In this document: one piece after another, positions 45,749 to 54,984 of the stretch
How positions within the stretch are numbered: position 1 is the first letter of the stretch
Layout: each line of letters begins with the position of its first letter
Assembly: GCF_900110655.1 (NCBI RefSeq)
Contig: NZ_FOEQ01000006.1
Location: forward strand, 248,001-312,000
Origin: Pseudomonas soli
GTDB taxonomy: Bacteria; Pseudomonadota; Gammaproteobacteria; Pseudomonadales; Pseudomonadaceae
Length of the DNA stretch: 64,000 nt
Direction of reading: 5' to 3'
The notes under the pieces: generated by a model
What the model was told of the DNA's origin: nothing
What the model saw: the letters and a program-made list of their open reading frames with translations, nothing else
Database searches by the model: none
Program-made: the position numbers and the translations under genes

Positions 45749-47752
45749 CTACCTGACCAGGTGCAGGTACTGCATGTGCCGCTCGTACTGGTCGAGGATG
45801 TCGTTGATGATCTGCTCCTTGCTGTAGCCCACCAGGTCGTAGTTCTGGCTGCCTTCGGACAGATGCACCTCCGCACGGTAGTAGCGGCGGTTCTTCAAGT
45901 CCTGGGTGCCCAGCCCGCCCAGGGCGAACGACGGCGTAAAGTACCCGCGCATCTGCACCTGGTAGATGAACGGCTGCTCCTCGCCATGGCCGATCTTCAG
46001 GCTGACGTTGTCGTGGCTCGGGTCGTCCTGGGTGATCAGCACCAGGCCCTTCTGCTCGAACACCTCGCGCACTTCGGCGATCGCCGGGCGCACCACGTCG
46101 TCCATGAAGCGATACACCTCGTCCCGAGACGGGAAGTGCACCGCCTGGCTCAGGCGTTGGCGCCAACCGCCACGCCCACGCCGGGACTGGGCGAACGGCG
46201 CCAGCGAATGCATCTGCGCGATCTGCCGCTGGCTTTCCAGGTAGAAGGCCTTGTGCAGCCCCCACATCATGCACAGCAGGATCAGCGAGAACGGCAGCGA
46301 GGTCAGCACCACCGCCGACTTCAGCGAATCGATGCTGCCGGCGAACAGCAGGCTGCTGGTAATCAGCGCGGTCATCGCCCCCCAGAAGATCCGCAGCCAG
46401 TTCGGGCCGTCCTCGTCGGCGCCACCGCCCTTGGCCGACAGCGTCGACAGCACCACGGTGCCGGAGTCGGCCGAAGTGACGAAGAACACAAAGCTGATGA
46501 ACACCGTCACGGCTATCACCGCCTTGCTCCACGGGTAGGTTTCCAGCAGCAGGTACAAGCTCATCGACGGGTTGTCGAGGGCTGACTGGCCGAGCGCGGT
46601 CATGCCGTGGTTGATCACCTGGTCAAGGGCGCTGTTACCGAAGATCGACATCCACGCCAGGGTGAAGCCCAGCGGGATCAGCAGCACGCCGAAGACGAAC
46701 TCGCGGATGGTCCGGCCCCGCGAGATACGGGCGATGAACAACCCCACGAACGGCGCCCAGGCAATCCACCAGGCCCAGTAGAACACCGTCCAGCCGCCCA
46801 GCCAGTCGCGCTGCTCGCCGTAGGCGTACACATCGAAGCTCTTGCGTGGCAGGGCGCCAAGGTAGTCACCGAGGTTCTGGATCAGGGTGTTGAACAGGTG
46901 CTGGGTGGGCCCGGCGAACAACACGAACAGCAGCAGCGCGCAGGCCAGGAACAGGTTGATGTCGCTCATCACCCGCACGCCCTTCTCCACCCCGGCGACC
47001 GCCACGGCCACGGCCGCGCCCATCATCAGGGTGATGAGGATCACCTGCACCCATTGGCTGTGGCTGATGCCGAACAGGTAGTCCAGGCCTGCGTTCAGGT
47101 GCAGCACGCCAAAGCCCATGTCGGCGCCCAGGCCGAATACCGTGGCGATAATGCCAAAGCCATCCACCGCGTAGCCGATCGGCCCGTTGATGCGCTTGCC
47201 GATCAGCGGGTACAGCGCCGAGCGCAGGGCCAGTGGCAGGTTGTGGCGGTAGGCGAAGTAGGCGAGCGCCATGCCGACGAAGGCGAACACACCCCAGCCG
47301 TGCAGGCCCCAGTGCAGGAACAGGATCTGCATCGCCTGGCGCCCGGCCTCGGCCGTGCCCGCCTCGCCTTGGGGCGGCTGGAGCATGTGGGTCAGAGGTT
47401 CAGAGACGCAGAAGAAGAACAGCGTGATGCTGATGCCGGCGGCGAACAGCATGCCGGCCCAGGACAGGTAGCTGAACTCGGGCTCGTCATGGTCGGCGCC
47501 GAGCTTGATCTTGCCGTAGCCCGACAAGGCGGTGACCACCACGAAGACCAGGTACAGGGTCATGGCCAGCATGTAGTACCAGCCGACCGTGTTGGCCGCC
47601 CAGTTCTGCGCTGCCAGCAACCACTCGCCGGCAGCCTGGGGCTGAGCGATGACGATCAAGCCGAAAATGAGGATGAAGCTTGCCGCGAAATAGAACACGG
47701 GGGGGTTCATGCGGATCTTGCCGTTGGCAAGGTCGGGGGTCGGTGCACTCAT
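45749..47752 (-). CDS. betT: BCCT-family transporter, BetT-like choline importer
   Basis: This 667-residue secondary transporter has 12 predicted hydrophobic segments and the BCCT signature 'WTVFYWAWWIAWAPFVGLFI'. The C-terminal cytoplasmic tail of about 150 residues is the type that tunes osmotic activation in BetT. Substrates in the family are choline, betaine, carnitine or sulfonium analogues. A BetI-like operator about 100 nt upstream favours choline. Position among sulfur genes leaves a sulfonated or sulfonium substrate as an alternative. GAGGTG precedes the ATG. Confidence 0.9.
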   Translation of the reverse strand: MSAPTPDLANGKIRMNPPVFYFAASFILIFGLIVIAQPQAAGEWLLAAQNWAANTVGWYYMLAMTLYLVFVVVTALSGYGKIKLGADHDEPEFSYLSWAGMLFAAGISITLFFFCVSEPLTHMLQPPQGEAGTAEAGRQAMQILFLHWGLHGWGVFAFVGMALAYFAYRHNLPLALRSALYPLIGKRINGPIGYAVDGFGIIATVFGLGADMGFGVLHLNAGLDYLFGISHSQWVQVILITLMMGAAVAVAVAGVEKGVRVMSDINLFLACALLLFVLFAGPTQHLFNTLIQNLGDYLGALPRKSFDVYAYGEQRDWLGGWTVFYWAWWIAWAPFVGLFIARISRGRTIREFVFGVLLIPLGFTLAWMSIFGNSALDQVINHGMTALGQSALDNPSMSLYLLLETYPWSKAVIAVTVFISFVFFVTSADSGTVVLSTLSAKGGGADEDGPNWLRIFWGAMTALITSSLLFAGSIDSLKSAVVLTSLPFSLILLCMMWGLHKAFYLESQRQIAQMHSLAPFAQSRRGRGGWRQRLSQAVHFPSRDEVYRFMDDVVRPAIAEVREVFEQKGLVLITQDDPSHDNVSLKIGHGEEQPFIYQVQMRGYFTPSFALGGLGTQDLKNRRYYRAEVHLSEGSQNYDLVGYSKEQIINDILDQYERHMQYLHLVR

Positions 47753-47851
47753 TGAACGGGCACCTCGTCACGGGACGTGAGGTTCGGATTGAACGGGTTC
47801 AGCAAAGGCGATTCCTCCTTTTGAACACCGGCAATGGACCAGCGTTTTTCG

Positions 47852-47867
47852 TTGAACAAGCGTTCAA
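47852..47867 (-). promoter_or_regulatory. BetI-like operator upstream of betT
   Basis: TTGAAC-AAGC-GTTCAA, perfect 6-bp arms with a 4-nt centre, lies 100-115 nt upstream of betT. The half-sites resemble those I recall for the choline-responsive TetR repressor BetI. No betI gene is in the window. Confidence 0.5.
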
Positions 47868-47966
47868 GTTAAACATGGATTGGATTTCAATGCGACCCGA
47901 TGCCGCTCCAGGGCGTGATCGAGGTGGTGGCGGGAAGTCCCGCCGCCACGCCTCATAAGCCTAGAG

Positions 47967-48905
<939 letters not shown>

Positions 48906-49151
48906 GGTGTTTCTCCTGCCAGGCGGCTTTCTCGGTATGCATACGCTCCTACAAGGAGGTGCAAAACACGATACGTCAAATCTGCCTCTTGGAAAAAACA
49001 ACGCTTTATTCCATCCTGAGCTAAGTCGGGTATAAGCCGCTGCAATTTGCAGATTTGGAATAATAACCTGATTTTTTATTATTTCCCGGCCTATGAAGCC
49101 CACCTCTATAGTCGCCACCTCACTACTTCCACAACAAGCGCGGGGCATGCC
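48906..49151. promoter_or_regulatory. cysE-tcyJ divergent promoter region
   Basis: This 246-nt gap has two small palindromes: GTATGCATAC at 48935-48944 near cysE and CTGCAA-T-TTGCAG at 49040-49052. The latter is followed by an AT-rich block with a T6 run (49053-49084) that is a likely tcy promoter. The likely controller of both genes is CysB, by family knowledge only. Confidence 0.5.
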
Positions 49152-49958
49152 ATGACCAAATTCGCCAAACCCCTTCTCAACGCCAGCCTGGCGCTCCTGC
49201 TCGGCGCCGGCTTGCTCGGCCAGGCCTTTGCCGGCGAGCAGTTGAAGACCATCCAGGAAAAAGGCGTGATCAACGTCGGCCTGGAAGGCACCTATCCACC
49301 GTTCAGCTTCCAGGACGAAAACGGCAAGCTGACCGGCTTCGAGGTCGAGCTGTCCGAGTTGCTGGCCAAGGAGCTGGGGGTCAAGGCCAAGGTCCAGCCG
49401 ACCAAGTGGGACGGCATCCTCGCTGCACTGGAATCCAAGCGCCTCGACGTGGTGATTAACCAGGTGACCATCTCCGAGGATCGCAAGAAGAAGTACGATT
49501 TTTCCGAGCCGTACACCGTTTCCGGCATTCAGGCCCTGGTACTCAAGGGCAGTGACAACGAGAAAAACATCAAGACTGCCGCCGATCTCGGTGGCAAGAA
49601 GGTCGGTGTCGGCCTGGGCACCAACTATGAGCAATGGGTCAAACAGGATGTGCCGACAGCCGATGTGCGCACCTACGAAGATGACCCGACCAAGTTCGCC
49701 GACCTGCGCAACGGTCGTATCGACGCCATCCTGATCGATCGCCTGGCTGCACTCGAGTACGTCCAGAAAACCGCCAAGGACAAGAAACCGACCGCACTCG
49801 CTGGCGAGAAATTCTCCAAGCTGGAATCGGGCGTGGCCTTGCGCAAAGGCGAACCTGAACTGCTCGATGCGCTGAACAAGGCCATCGACAAGCTCAAGGC
49901 CGACGGCTCGCTGGCCAAGCTGTCCGAAAAATACTTCGGTGCCGATGTCACCAAATGA
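49152..49958 (+). CDS. tcyJ: Cystine-type amino-acid ABC transporter, binding protein
   Basis: This 268-residue secreted solute-binding protein has a signal peptide cleaved after 'GQAFA' (about 27). It belongs to the polar amino-acid family 3, with 'GVINVGLEGTYPPFSFQDEN', 'KLTGFEVELSELLAKEL' and 'DVVINQVTISEDRKKKYDFS', matching FliY/TcyJ cystine binders. There is no Met or Cys after the initiator. The ATG at 49152 gives a proper signal peptide; the in-frame reading from 49047 adds a non-conserved extension. It overlaps the permease gene by ATGA. Confidence 0.93.
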   Translation: MTKFAKPLLNASLALLLGAGLLGQAFAGEQLKTIQEKGVINVGLEGTYPPFSFQDENGKLTGFEVELSELLAKELGVKAKVQPTKWDGILAALESKRLDVVINQVTISEDRKKKYDFSEPYTVSGIQALVLKGSDNEKNIKTAADLGGKKVGVGLGTNYEQWVKQDVPTADVRTYEDDPTKFADLRNGRIDAILIDRLAALEYVQKTAKDKKPTALAGEKFSKLESGVALRKGEPELLDALNKAIDKLKADGSLAKLSEKYFGADVTK

Positions 49959-50623
49959 TCGCTGAAAGCCTGCAACTCGTTGTCGATTCCGCGCCCTTCC
50001 TGTTGAAGGGTGCGGGTTATACCGTGCTGCTCAGCGTCGGTGGCATGTTCTTCGGCCTGGTGCTGGGCTTTGCCCTGGCGCTGATGCGGCTGTCGAAGAT
50101 CCTGCCGCTGGACTGGCTGGCGCGCATCTATGTGTCGTTCTTCCGCGGCACGCCGCTGCTGGTGCAGCTGTTCGTGATCTACTTCGGCCTGCCGCAGATC
50201 GGCATCGAGCTCGATCCGATCCCCGCCTCGCTGATCGGCCTGTCACTGAACATGGCGGCCTATGTCTGCGAAATCCTCCGCGCGGCAATCTCCTCGATCG
50301 ACCTTGGCCAGTGGGAAGCCGCAGCCAGCATCGGCATGACCCGCACCCAGGCCATGCGCCGGGCGATCCTGCCGCAAGCCCTGCGCACTGCCCTGCCTCC
50401 GCTGGGCAACAGTTTCATCTCGCTGGTCAAGGACACCGCCCTGGCGGCGACCATCCAGGTGCCCGAGCTATTCCGCCAGGCACAGCTGATCACCGCACGG
50501 ACCTTCGAGGTCTTCACCATGTACCTGGCTGTCGCGGTGGTCTACTGGATCCTCTGCAGCATCCTGGCGCACTTCCAGAACCGCATGGAAGCGCGGGTCA
50601 ACCAGCACGACCAGGAGCACTGA
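49955..50623 (+). CDS. tcyL: Cystine-type amino-acid ABC transporter, permease
   Basis: This 222-residue HisM-type permease has about five membrane segments and the EAA loop 'ASIGMTRTQAMRRAILPQAL'. It overlaps tcyJ by four bases, and the ATPase gene starts 1 nt after its stop. Only one permease is present, as in E. coli TcyL, so it would act as a homodimer. Confidence 0.94.
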   Translation: MIAESLQLVVDSAPFLLKGAGYTVLLSVGGMFFGLVLGFALALMRLSKILPLDWLARIYVSFFRGTPLLVQLFVIYFGLPQIGIELDPIPASLIGLSLNMAAYVCEILRAAISSIDLGQWEAAASIGMTRTQAMRRAILPQALRTALPPLGNSFISLVKDTALAATIQVPELFRQAQLITARTFEVFTMYLAVAVVYWILCSILAHFQNRMEARVNQHDQEH

Positions 50624-50624
50624 G

Positions 50625-51386
50625 ATGATCGTAGTAGAAGGCCTGACCAAGCAGTTCAAGGGCCAGACCGTGCTCAACGGCATCGACCTGAGCGTGCAGC
50701 CCGGCGAAGTGGTGGCCATCATCGGCCCCAGCGGCTCGGGCAAGACCACTTTCCTGCGCTGCCTGAACCTGCTGGAAACCCCCGATGCCGGGCGCATCCA
50801 GATCGGCGATATCAGCATCGATGCCAACCGTCCGCTCGGCGGCCAACAGGGTGCTATCCGCCGCCTGCGCCAACAGGCCGGGTTCGTGTTCCAGAACTTC
50901 AACCTGTTCCCGCACCGCACCGCCCTGGAAAACGTCATCGAAGGGCCGGTGATCGTCAAGAAGACGCCCCGCGACAAGGCCATCGAGCTGGCCAGGCGCC
51001 TGTTGGCCAAGGTCGGCCTGGCGGGCAAGGAAGACGCCTACCCCAGGCGCCTGTCCGGCGGCCAGCAGCAACGGGTGGCCATCGCCCGGGCCCTGGCCAT
51101 GGAGCCGGAAGTGATCCTGTTCGACGAGCCCACTTCGGCGCTCGACCCCGAACTGGTCGGTGAAGTGCTGGAGACCATCCGTAGCCTGGCCGAGGAAAAG
51201 CGCACCATGATCATCGTCACCCACGAGATGAGCTTCGCCCGCGATGTCGCCAACCGGGTGATCTTCTTCGACAAGGGCGTGATCGTCGAGCAGGGCGAGG
51301 CCAAGGCACTGTTCGCCAACCCGAAGGAAGAGCGCACACGCCAGTTCCTGCGCAAGTTCCTCGGCACCGCCGCCGGCCAGGAGTGA
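50625..51386 (+). CDS. tcyN: Cystine-type amino-acid ABC transporter, ATP-binding protein
   Basis: This 253-residue ATPase has Walker A 'GPSGSGKTT', Q-loop 'VFQNFNLFPHRTALENV', signature 'LSGGQQQR', Walker B 'VILFDEPTSALDPEL' and switch 'IVTHEMSFA', all typical of polar amino-acid importers. It ends 16 nt before the convergent chaC gene. Confidence 0.95.
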   Translation: MIVVEGLTKQFKGQTVLNGIDLSVQPGEVVAIIGPSGSGKTTFLRCLNLLETPDAGRIQIGDISIDANRPLGGQQGAIRRLRQQAGFVFQNFNLFPHRTALENVIEGPVIVKKTPRDKAIELARRLLAKVGLAGKEDAYPRRLSGGQQQRVAIARALAMEPEVILFDEPTSALDPELVGEVLETIRSLAEEKRTMIIVTHEMSFARDVANRVIFFDKGVIVEQGEAKALFANPKEERTRQFLRKFLGTAAGQE

Positions 51387-51402
51387 AGCCGATGCGCGGG
51401 GC

Positions 51403-52053
51403 TCACACCTCGCGCAGGTTGTGGCAACGCCTGAAGCGCGCTTCCAGGTTGCGATCGGGCATCTGGTGGCTGCGTAGGGCGTTGAGGGTCTGCTCCACGT
51501 AATCGCGCGTGGTGCCGTAGCGCCCCTTGGCGCTGGCGAGGATCTGGCTGAGCAGGGTGTCCGGCAGGTTGCCCGCGTAGCACGGCAGGTGCCGCTCCAG
51601 CACAAAACCCAGCGCCTGCACCTTGCTGCCATCGCCCAGGCGGCAGCTCAGCCAATGCGGACGATAGGCCGGGAACGGCATCTCACGCTGCCACAGGGCC
51701 ATGAGCGAGTCGTGCAGGTTGGTTTCGTCCAGACGGAAGGCAAAGCCGCTGCAGGAGCCGCCACGGTCCAGGCCGAACACCAGGCCTGGGCACTCCGGTG
51801 TACCACGGTGTTCGTGGGACCACAGGTAGAGGCCGCGGTGATAACCATGCACCCGCGCCCGCTGCCGCTCGACCGAGTTGCATTCGGGGCGCCAGATCAG
51901 CGAACCATAGGCAAACAGCCAGACCGGGCCGCCTTCGTGCTGGGACATGGTTTCCTGCATCGAACACTGCAGTTGTTCACGGGTCAACTGCTGCCCGAAG
52001 TCGAGTGACGGCGGATAGGCTATTTGCCAGGATGAACTTTCAAGCGTCGACAT
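51403..52053 (-). CDS. chaC: ChaC-type gamma-glutamylcyclotransferase
   Basis: This 216-residue protein degrades glutathione to 5-oxoproline and Cys-Gly by family. The nucleus is 'WLFAYGSLIWRP' (YGSL substrate loop) with the following 'VHGYHRGLYLWSHEHRGTPE', 'GFAFRLDE', and 'LWQREMPFPAYRPHW', which likely contains the catalytic Glu. An N-terminal extension of about 40 residues is variable. It converges on the cystine importer genes, a thematic link to cysteine and glutathione turnover that may be coincidental. Confidence 0.92.
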   Translation of the reverse strand: MSTLESSSWQIAYPPSLDFGQQLTREQLQCSMQETMSQHEGGPVWLFAYGSLIWRPECNSVERQRARVHGYHRGLYLWSHEHRGTPECPGLVFGLDRGGSCSGFAFRLDETNLHDSLMALWQREMPFPAYRPHWLSCRLGDGSKVQALGFVLERHLPCYAGNLPDTLLSQILASAKGRYGTTRDYVEQTLNALRSHQMPDRNLEARFRRCHNLREV

Positions 52054-52118
52054 GAGCTGCCGCCATTAATTCCTGAGAACTACCAAAGTGCAGGTATTGC
52101 CGTGCCTGTTCGGATGCT

Positions 52119-52185
52119 ATCGCGGAGCAAGCCCGCTTCCACAAAGGCCCGCCAGGATCGCATGGGAACGGGCTTGCCCGGCGAT
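52119..52185. repeat. Imperfect REP palindrome
   Basis: ATCGCGGAGCAAGCCCGCTT and AACGGGCTTGCCCGGCGAT are complementary with a few mismatches around a 25-30-nt centre. It belongs to the same family as the repeats at 26861 and 32042. Confidence 0.7.
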
Positions 52186-52355
52186 TTACCTGGCGCCTAA
52201 CGTAAGGCAAATCGCTCTTTGCACTCAACCCCGAAAACAGGATTTCATTAAAGCATCCGCTGAACGGAAACTAATAGTCCGAGTATAGCGAAACTTATTA
52301 CCCGCACCGGTAACAATCCCCACCATGTAACCAACAGAAAAAACTTGGTTATTAA

Positions 52356-52385
52356 ACCCGACACTCCCTTGCAGCGTGCCGGGTG
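52356..52385 (-). terminator. Probable terminator of the ferredoxin-reductase gene
   Basis: On the minus strand, CCCGGCAC pairs with GTGTCGGG around a 12-nt loop and is followed by TTTAATAACC. It is a plausible but modest intrinsic terminator just after the stop. Confidence 0.55.
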
Positions 52386-52388
52386 ACT

Positions 52389-53357
52389 TCAGCCGCGTGG
52401 CGCGTAGGCAAACACGTCAGCCCGCATGCGGTGGGCATCCATGCCGGCCTCGACCAATGCATCGAGGGTGGCGTAGACCATGTTCGGCGAGCCACTGGCA
52501 TAGACATGCACCTGGTTCAGGTCGCCGATGTCCTCGCATACCGCTTCGTGGAGCAGGCCACAGCGCCCCTCCCAACCGCACAGATCGCTGACCACTTTGT
52601 GCAGGAACAGGTTCGGCAGACGCTCCCACTCAGCCCAGTGCTCGATCTGGTAGAAGTCTTCAGGCCGGCGTACACCCCAGTACAAGTGCACCGGGTGCTT
52701 GAAGCCCTGCGCCCGGCAGTGCTCGATCAGGCTGTGCATCTGCCCCATGCCGGTCCCGGCGGCGATCAGTACCAGCGGGCCATCCGGCAACTCCGCCAGG
52801 TGAGCATCACCAAATGGCAGTTCGATGCGGGCCAGGCCATTGCGCTGCAACTGCTTGATCAACTGCACGGCACTGCTTTCGCGGGCCAGCACATGCAACT
52901 CCAGCTCACGCCCACCGTGGGGCGCCGAAGCGAGCGAAAAAGCCGCCTTGTCCATACCCTCGCGCTCGATCATCAGATATTGCCCGGCGTGGTAGCGGGG
53001 CGGCTTGCCGGCCGGCGCGCGCAGGCGCACGCGCCAGACATCGCCACCGATCTCGACGCACTCGGTCACGGTACAGGCCAGCTTGCGCAGCGGCAGCTCG
53101 CCCAGGGCCAGCACACCATCCCACAGCAACACACAGTCCTCCAGCGGCTCGGCGATGCAGGTGAACAGCTCACCGTGATCGCGCACCTGGCCTTCCTGGC
53201 GAACACTGCCTTCCACCAGCAGCGCGGCACATACATGGCAGTTGCCGTTGCGGCAGCTGCTCGGGCAGTCATAGCCCAGGCGCCGTGCCGCATCCAGAAT
53301 CCTTTCACCCGGTTCGACCGCCAGTACCGCCCCGGAAGGCTGCAAGGTTACCTGCAT
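52389..53357 (-). CDS. 2Fe-2S ferredoxin / FAD-NAD(P)H reductase fusion
   Basis: This 322-residue protein has a plant-type [2Fe-2S] domain (1-90) with clustered cysteines in 'CPSSCRNGNCHVC' and a distal Cys in the 'CIAEPLEDCVLL' stretch. It is followed by an FAD-binding barrel ('HAGQYLMIER') and an NAD(P)-binding domain ('LVLIAAGTGMGQMHSLIEHC'). It resembles the CDP-6-deoxy-delta-3,4-glucoseen reductase/AscD family and flavin reductases. Starting at ATG 53357 it overlaps the ubiD stop by one base, so the two are co-translated. The electron acceptor is unknown; a role around UbiD/UbiX flavin is possible. Confidence 0.9.
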   Translation of the reverse strand: MQVTLQPSGAVLAVEPGERILDAARRLGYDCPSSCRNGNCHVCAALLVEGSVRQEGQVRDHGELFTCIAEPLEDCVLLWDGVLALGELPLRKLACTVTECVEIGGDVWRVRLRAPAGKPPRYHAGQYLMIEREGMDKAAFSLASAPHGGRELELHVLARESSAVQLIKQLQRNGLARIELPFGDAHLAELPDGPLVLIAAGTGMGQMHSLIEHCRAQGFKHPVHLYWGVRRPEDFYQIEHWAEWERLPNLFLHKVVSDLCGWEGRCGLLHEAVCEDIGDLNQVHVYASGSPNMVYATLDALVEAGMDAHRMRADVFAYAPRG

Positions 53358-54823
53358 CAATCTATTCCCAACTGGTCCCACAACTCATCGATACGGCGGG
53401 TGACGGCCTCGTCCTTGACGATGACCCGGCCCCATTCGCGTGTAGTCTCGCCCGGCCATTTGTGCGTGGCGTCCAGGCCCATCTTCGACCCCAGCCCCGA
53501 TACCGGCGACGCGAAGTCGAGGTAGTCGATGGGGGTGTTGTCGATCATCACCGTATCACGCTTGGGGTCCATGCGCGTGGTGATGGCCCAGATCACATCG
53601 TTCCAGTCGCGGGCGTTGATATCGTCGTCGGTGACGATAACGAACTTGGTGTACATGAACTGTCGCAGGAACGACCACACACCCAGCATGACGCGCTTGG
53701 CATGGCCCGGGTACTGCTTCTTCATGGTCACCACCGCCATGCGGTACGAGCAGCCTTCCGGCGGCAGGTAGAAGTCGGTGATCTCGGGGAACTGCTTCTG
53801 CAGGATCGGCACGAACACTTCGTTCAGCGCCACGCCGAGAATCGCCGGCTCATCCGGCGGCCGGCCGGTGTAGGTGCTGTGGTAGATCGGCTTTTGCCGG
53901 TGGGTGATGCGCTCGACGGTGAACACCGGGAAGCTGTCCACTTCGTTGTAGTAGCCGGTGTGGTCGCCGTACGGGCCTTCCGGGGCCATCTCGCCGGGGT
54001 GGATCACGCCTTCGAGGATGATCTCGGCGGTAGCCGGTACCTGCAGGTCGTTGCCACGGCACTTGACCAGTTCGGTGCGATTGCCACGCAACAGGCCAGC
54101 GAAGGCGTATTCGGAAAGCGTGTCCGGGACCGGGGTCACGGCACCGAGGATGGTCGCCGGGTCCGCGCCCAACGCCACGGCTACCGGGAACGGCTGGCCA
54201 GGATGCTTCTCGCACCATTCGCGGTAGTCCAGCGCCCCGCCGCGGTGGCTCAGCCAGCGCATGATCACCTTGTTGCGGCCAATCACCTGCTGGCGATAGA
54301 TGCCCAGGTTCTGGCGTTCCTTGTTCGGCCCGCGAGTCACGGTCAGGCCCCAGGTGATCAGCGGCGCAACATCGCCCGGCCAGCAGTGCTGGATCGGCAG
54401 CTGGCCGAGGTCAACGTCATCGCCTTCGACCACGATTTCCTGGCATACCGCGTCCTTGACCACCTTCGGCGCCATGGACACGACCTTCTTGAAGATCGGC
54501 AGCTTCGACCAGGCGTCCTTCAGGCCCTTCGGCGGCTCGGGCTCCTTGAGAAACGCCAGCAGCTTGCCGATCTCGCGCAGCTCTTCGGTCGACTCGGCGC
54601 CCATGCCCATGGCCACGCGCTCGGGGGTGCCGAACAGGTTGCCCAGCACCGGCATATCGAACCCAGTGGGCTTTTCGAAGAGCAAGGCCGGGCCCTTGGC
54701 GCGCAGCGTGCGGTCGCAGACTTCGGTCATTTCCAGAACTGGGGAGATGGGAACCTGGATGCGCTTGAGTTCACCGCGCTGTTCCAGGCCACGAATGAAG
54801 TCGCGCAGATCGCGATACTGCAT
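53357..54823 (-). CDS. ubiD: 4-hydroxy-3-polyprenylbenzoate decarboxylase
   Basis: UbiD decarboxylates the ubiquinone precursor using prenylated FMN made by UbiX. It is 488 residues, the normal length. Family segments include '[20 protein letters not shown]' at the N-terminus, '[20 protein letters not shown]', and the catalytic-region '[20 protein letters not shown]'. It is upstream of and coupled to the reductase gene. rho lies 161 nt upstream on the same strand, with a terminator between. Confidence 0.97.
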   Translation of the reverse strand: MQYRDLRDFIRGLEQRGELKRIQVPISPVLEMTEVCDRTLRAKGPALLFEKPTGFDMPVLGNLFGTPERVAMGMGAESTEELREIGKLLAFLKEPEPPKGLKDAWSKLPIFKKVVSMAPKVVKDAVCQEIVVEGDDVDLGQLPIQHCWPGDVAPLITWGLTVTRGPNKERQNLGIYRQQVIGRNKVIMRWLSHRGGALDYREWCEKHPGQPFPVAVALGADPATILGAVTPVPDTLSEYAFAGLLRGNRTELVKCRGNDLQVPATAEIILEGVIHPGEMAPEGPYGDHTGYYNEVDSFPVFTVERITHRQKPIYHSTYTGRPPDEPAILGVALNEVFVPILQKQFPEITDFYLPPEGCSYRMAVVTMKKQYPGHAKRVMLGVWSFLRQFMYTKFVIVTDDDINARDWNDVIWAITTRMDPKRDTVMIDNTPIDYLDFASPVSGLGSKMGLDATHKWPGETTREWGRVIVKDEAVTRRIDELWDQLGID

Positions 54824-54900
54824 GCAAAGGCCTCGTGTTGGGCGTATCGGTCGGGGTGCAGAGTGTAGCGCCGTTCACGCCTTGTTTGGGGGCAAAAAAT

Positions 54901-54967
54901 GAAAAGGGGCCGCTTCGCGATCCCATCGCCGCGTTGCCGGCGATGGGCTGCAAAGCAGCCCCTTTCA
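54901..54967 (-). terminator. Long intrinsic terminator of rho
   Basis: A roughly 65-nt hairpin read on the minus strand: an outer GAAAGGGGC-GCTT / AAGC-GGCCCCTTTTC stem and an inner CCCATCGCC / GGCGATGGG stem. It is followed by a T6 run a few bases later. It lies just after the rho stop. Confidence 0.88.
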
Positions 54968-54984
54968 GTACCTGGCCGGGAAGC

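Larger units (their letters stand above)
52054..52388. other. 335-nt gap between chaC and the ferredoxin-reductase gene
   Basis: The gap contains the chaC promoter, an imperfect REP palindrome (52119-52185), an AT-rich stretch (about 52200-52360) and a candidate terminator for the upstream-reading reductase gene (52356-52385). A 66-codon plus-strand frame in it is mostly REP sequence and was not accepted. Confidence 0.6.

Noticed and set aside
48906..49634. N-terminal extension of the cysE frame to 555 codons
   Set aside because: The extension runs antisense through the tcyJ gene and its promoter. The GTG at 48905 with GGAG gives the normal serine acetyltransferase start.
52088..52288. 66-codon plus-strand frame between chaC and the reductase gene
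   Set aside because: It is mostly made of the imperfect REP palindrome and lacks a ribosome-binding site.
53285..54868. 527-codon frame antisense to ubiD
   Set aside because: UbiD motifs lie on the other strand, and the frame has the same Val/His/Gln-rich shadow composition.
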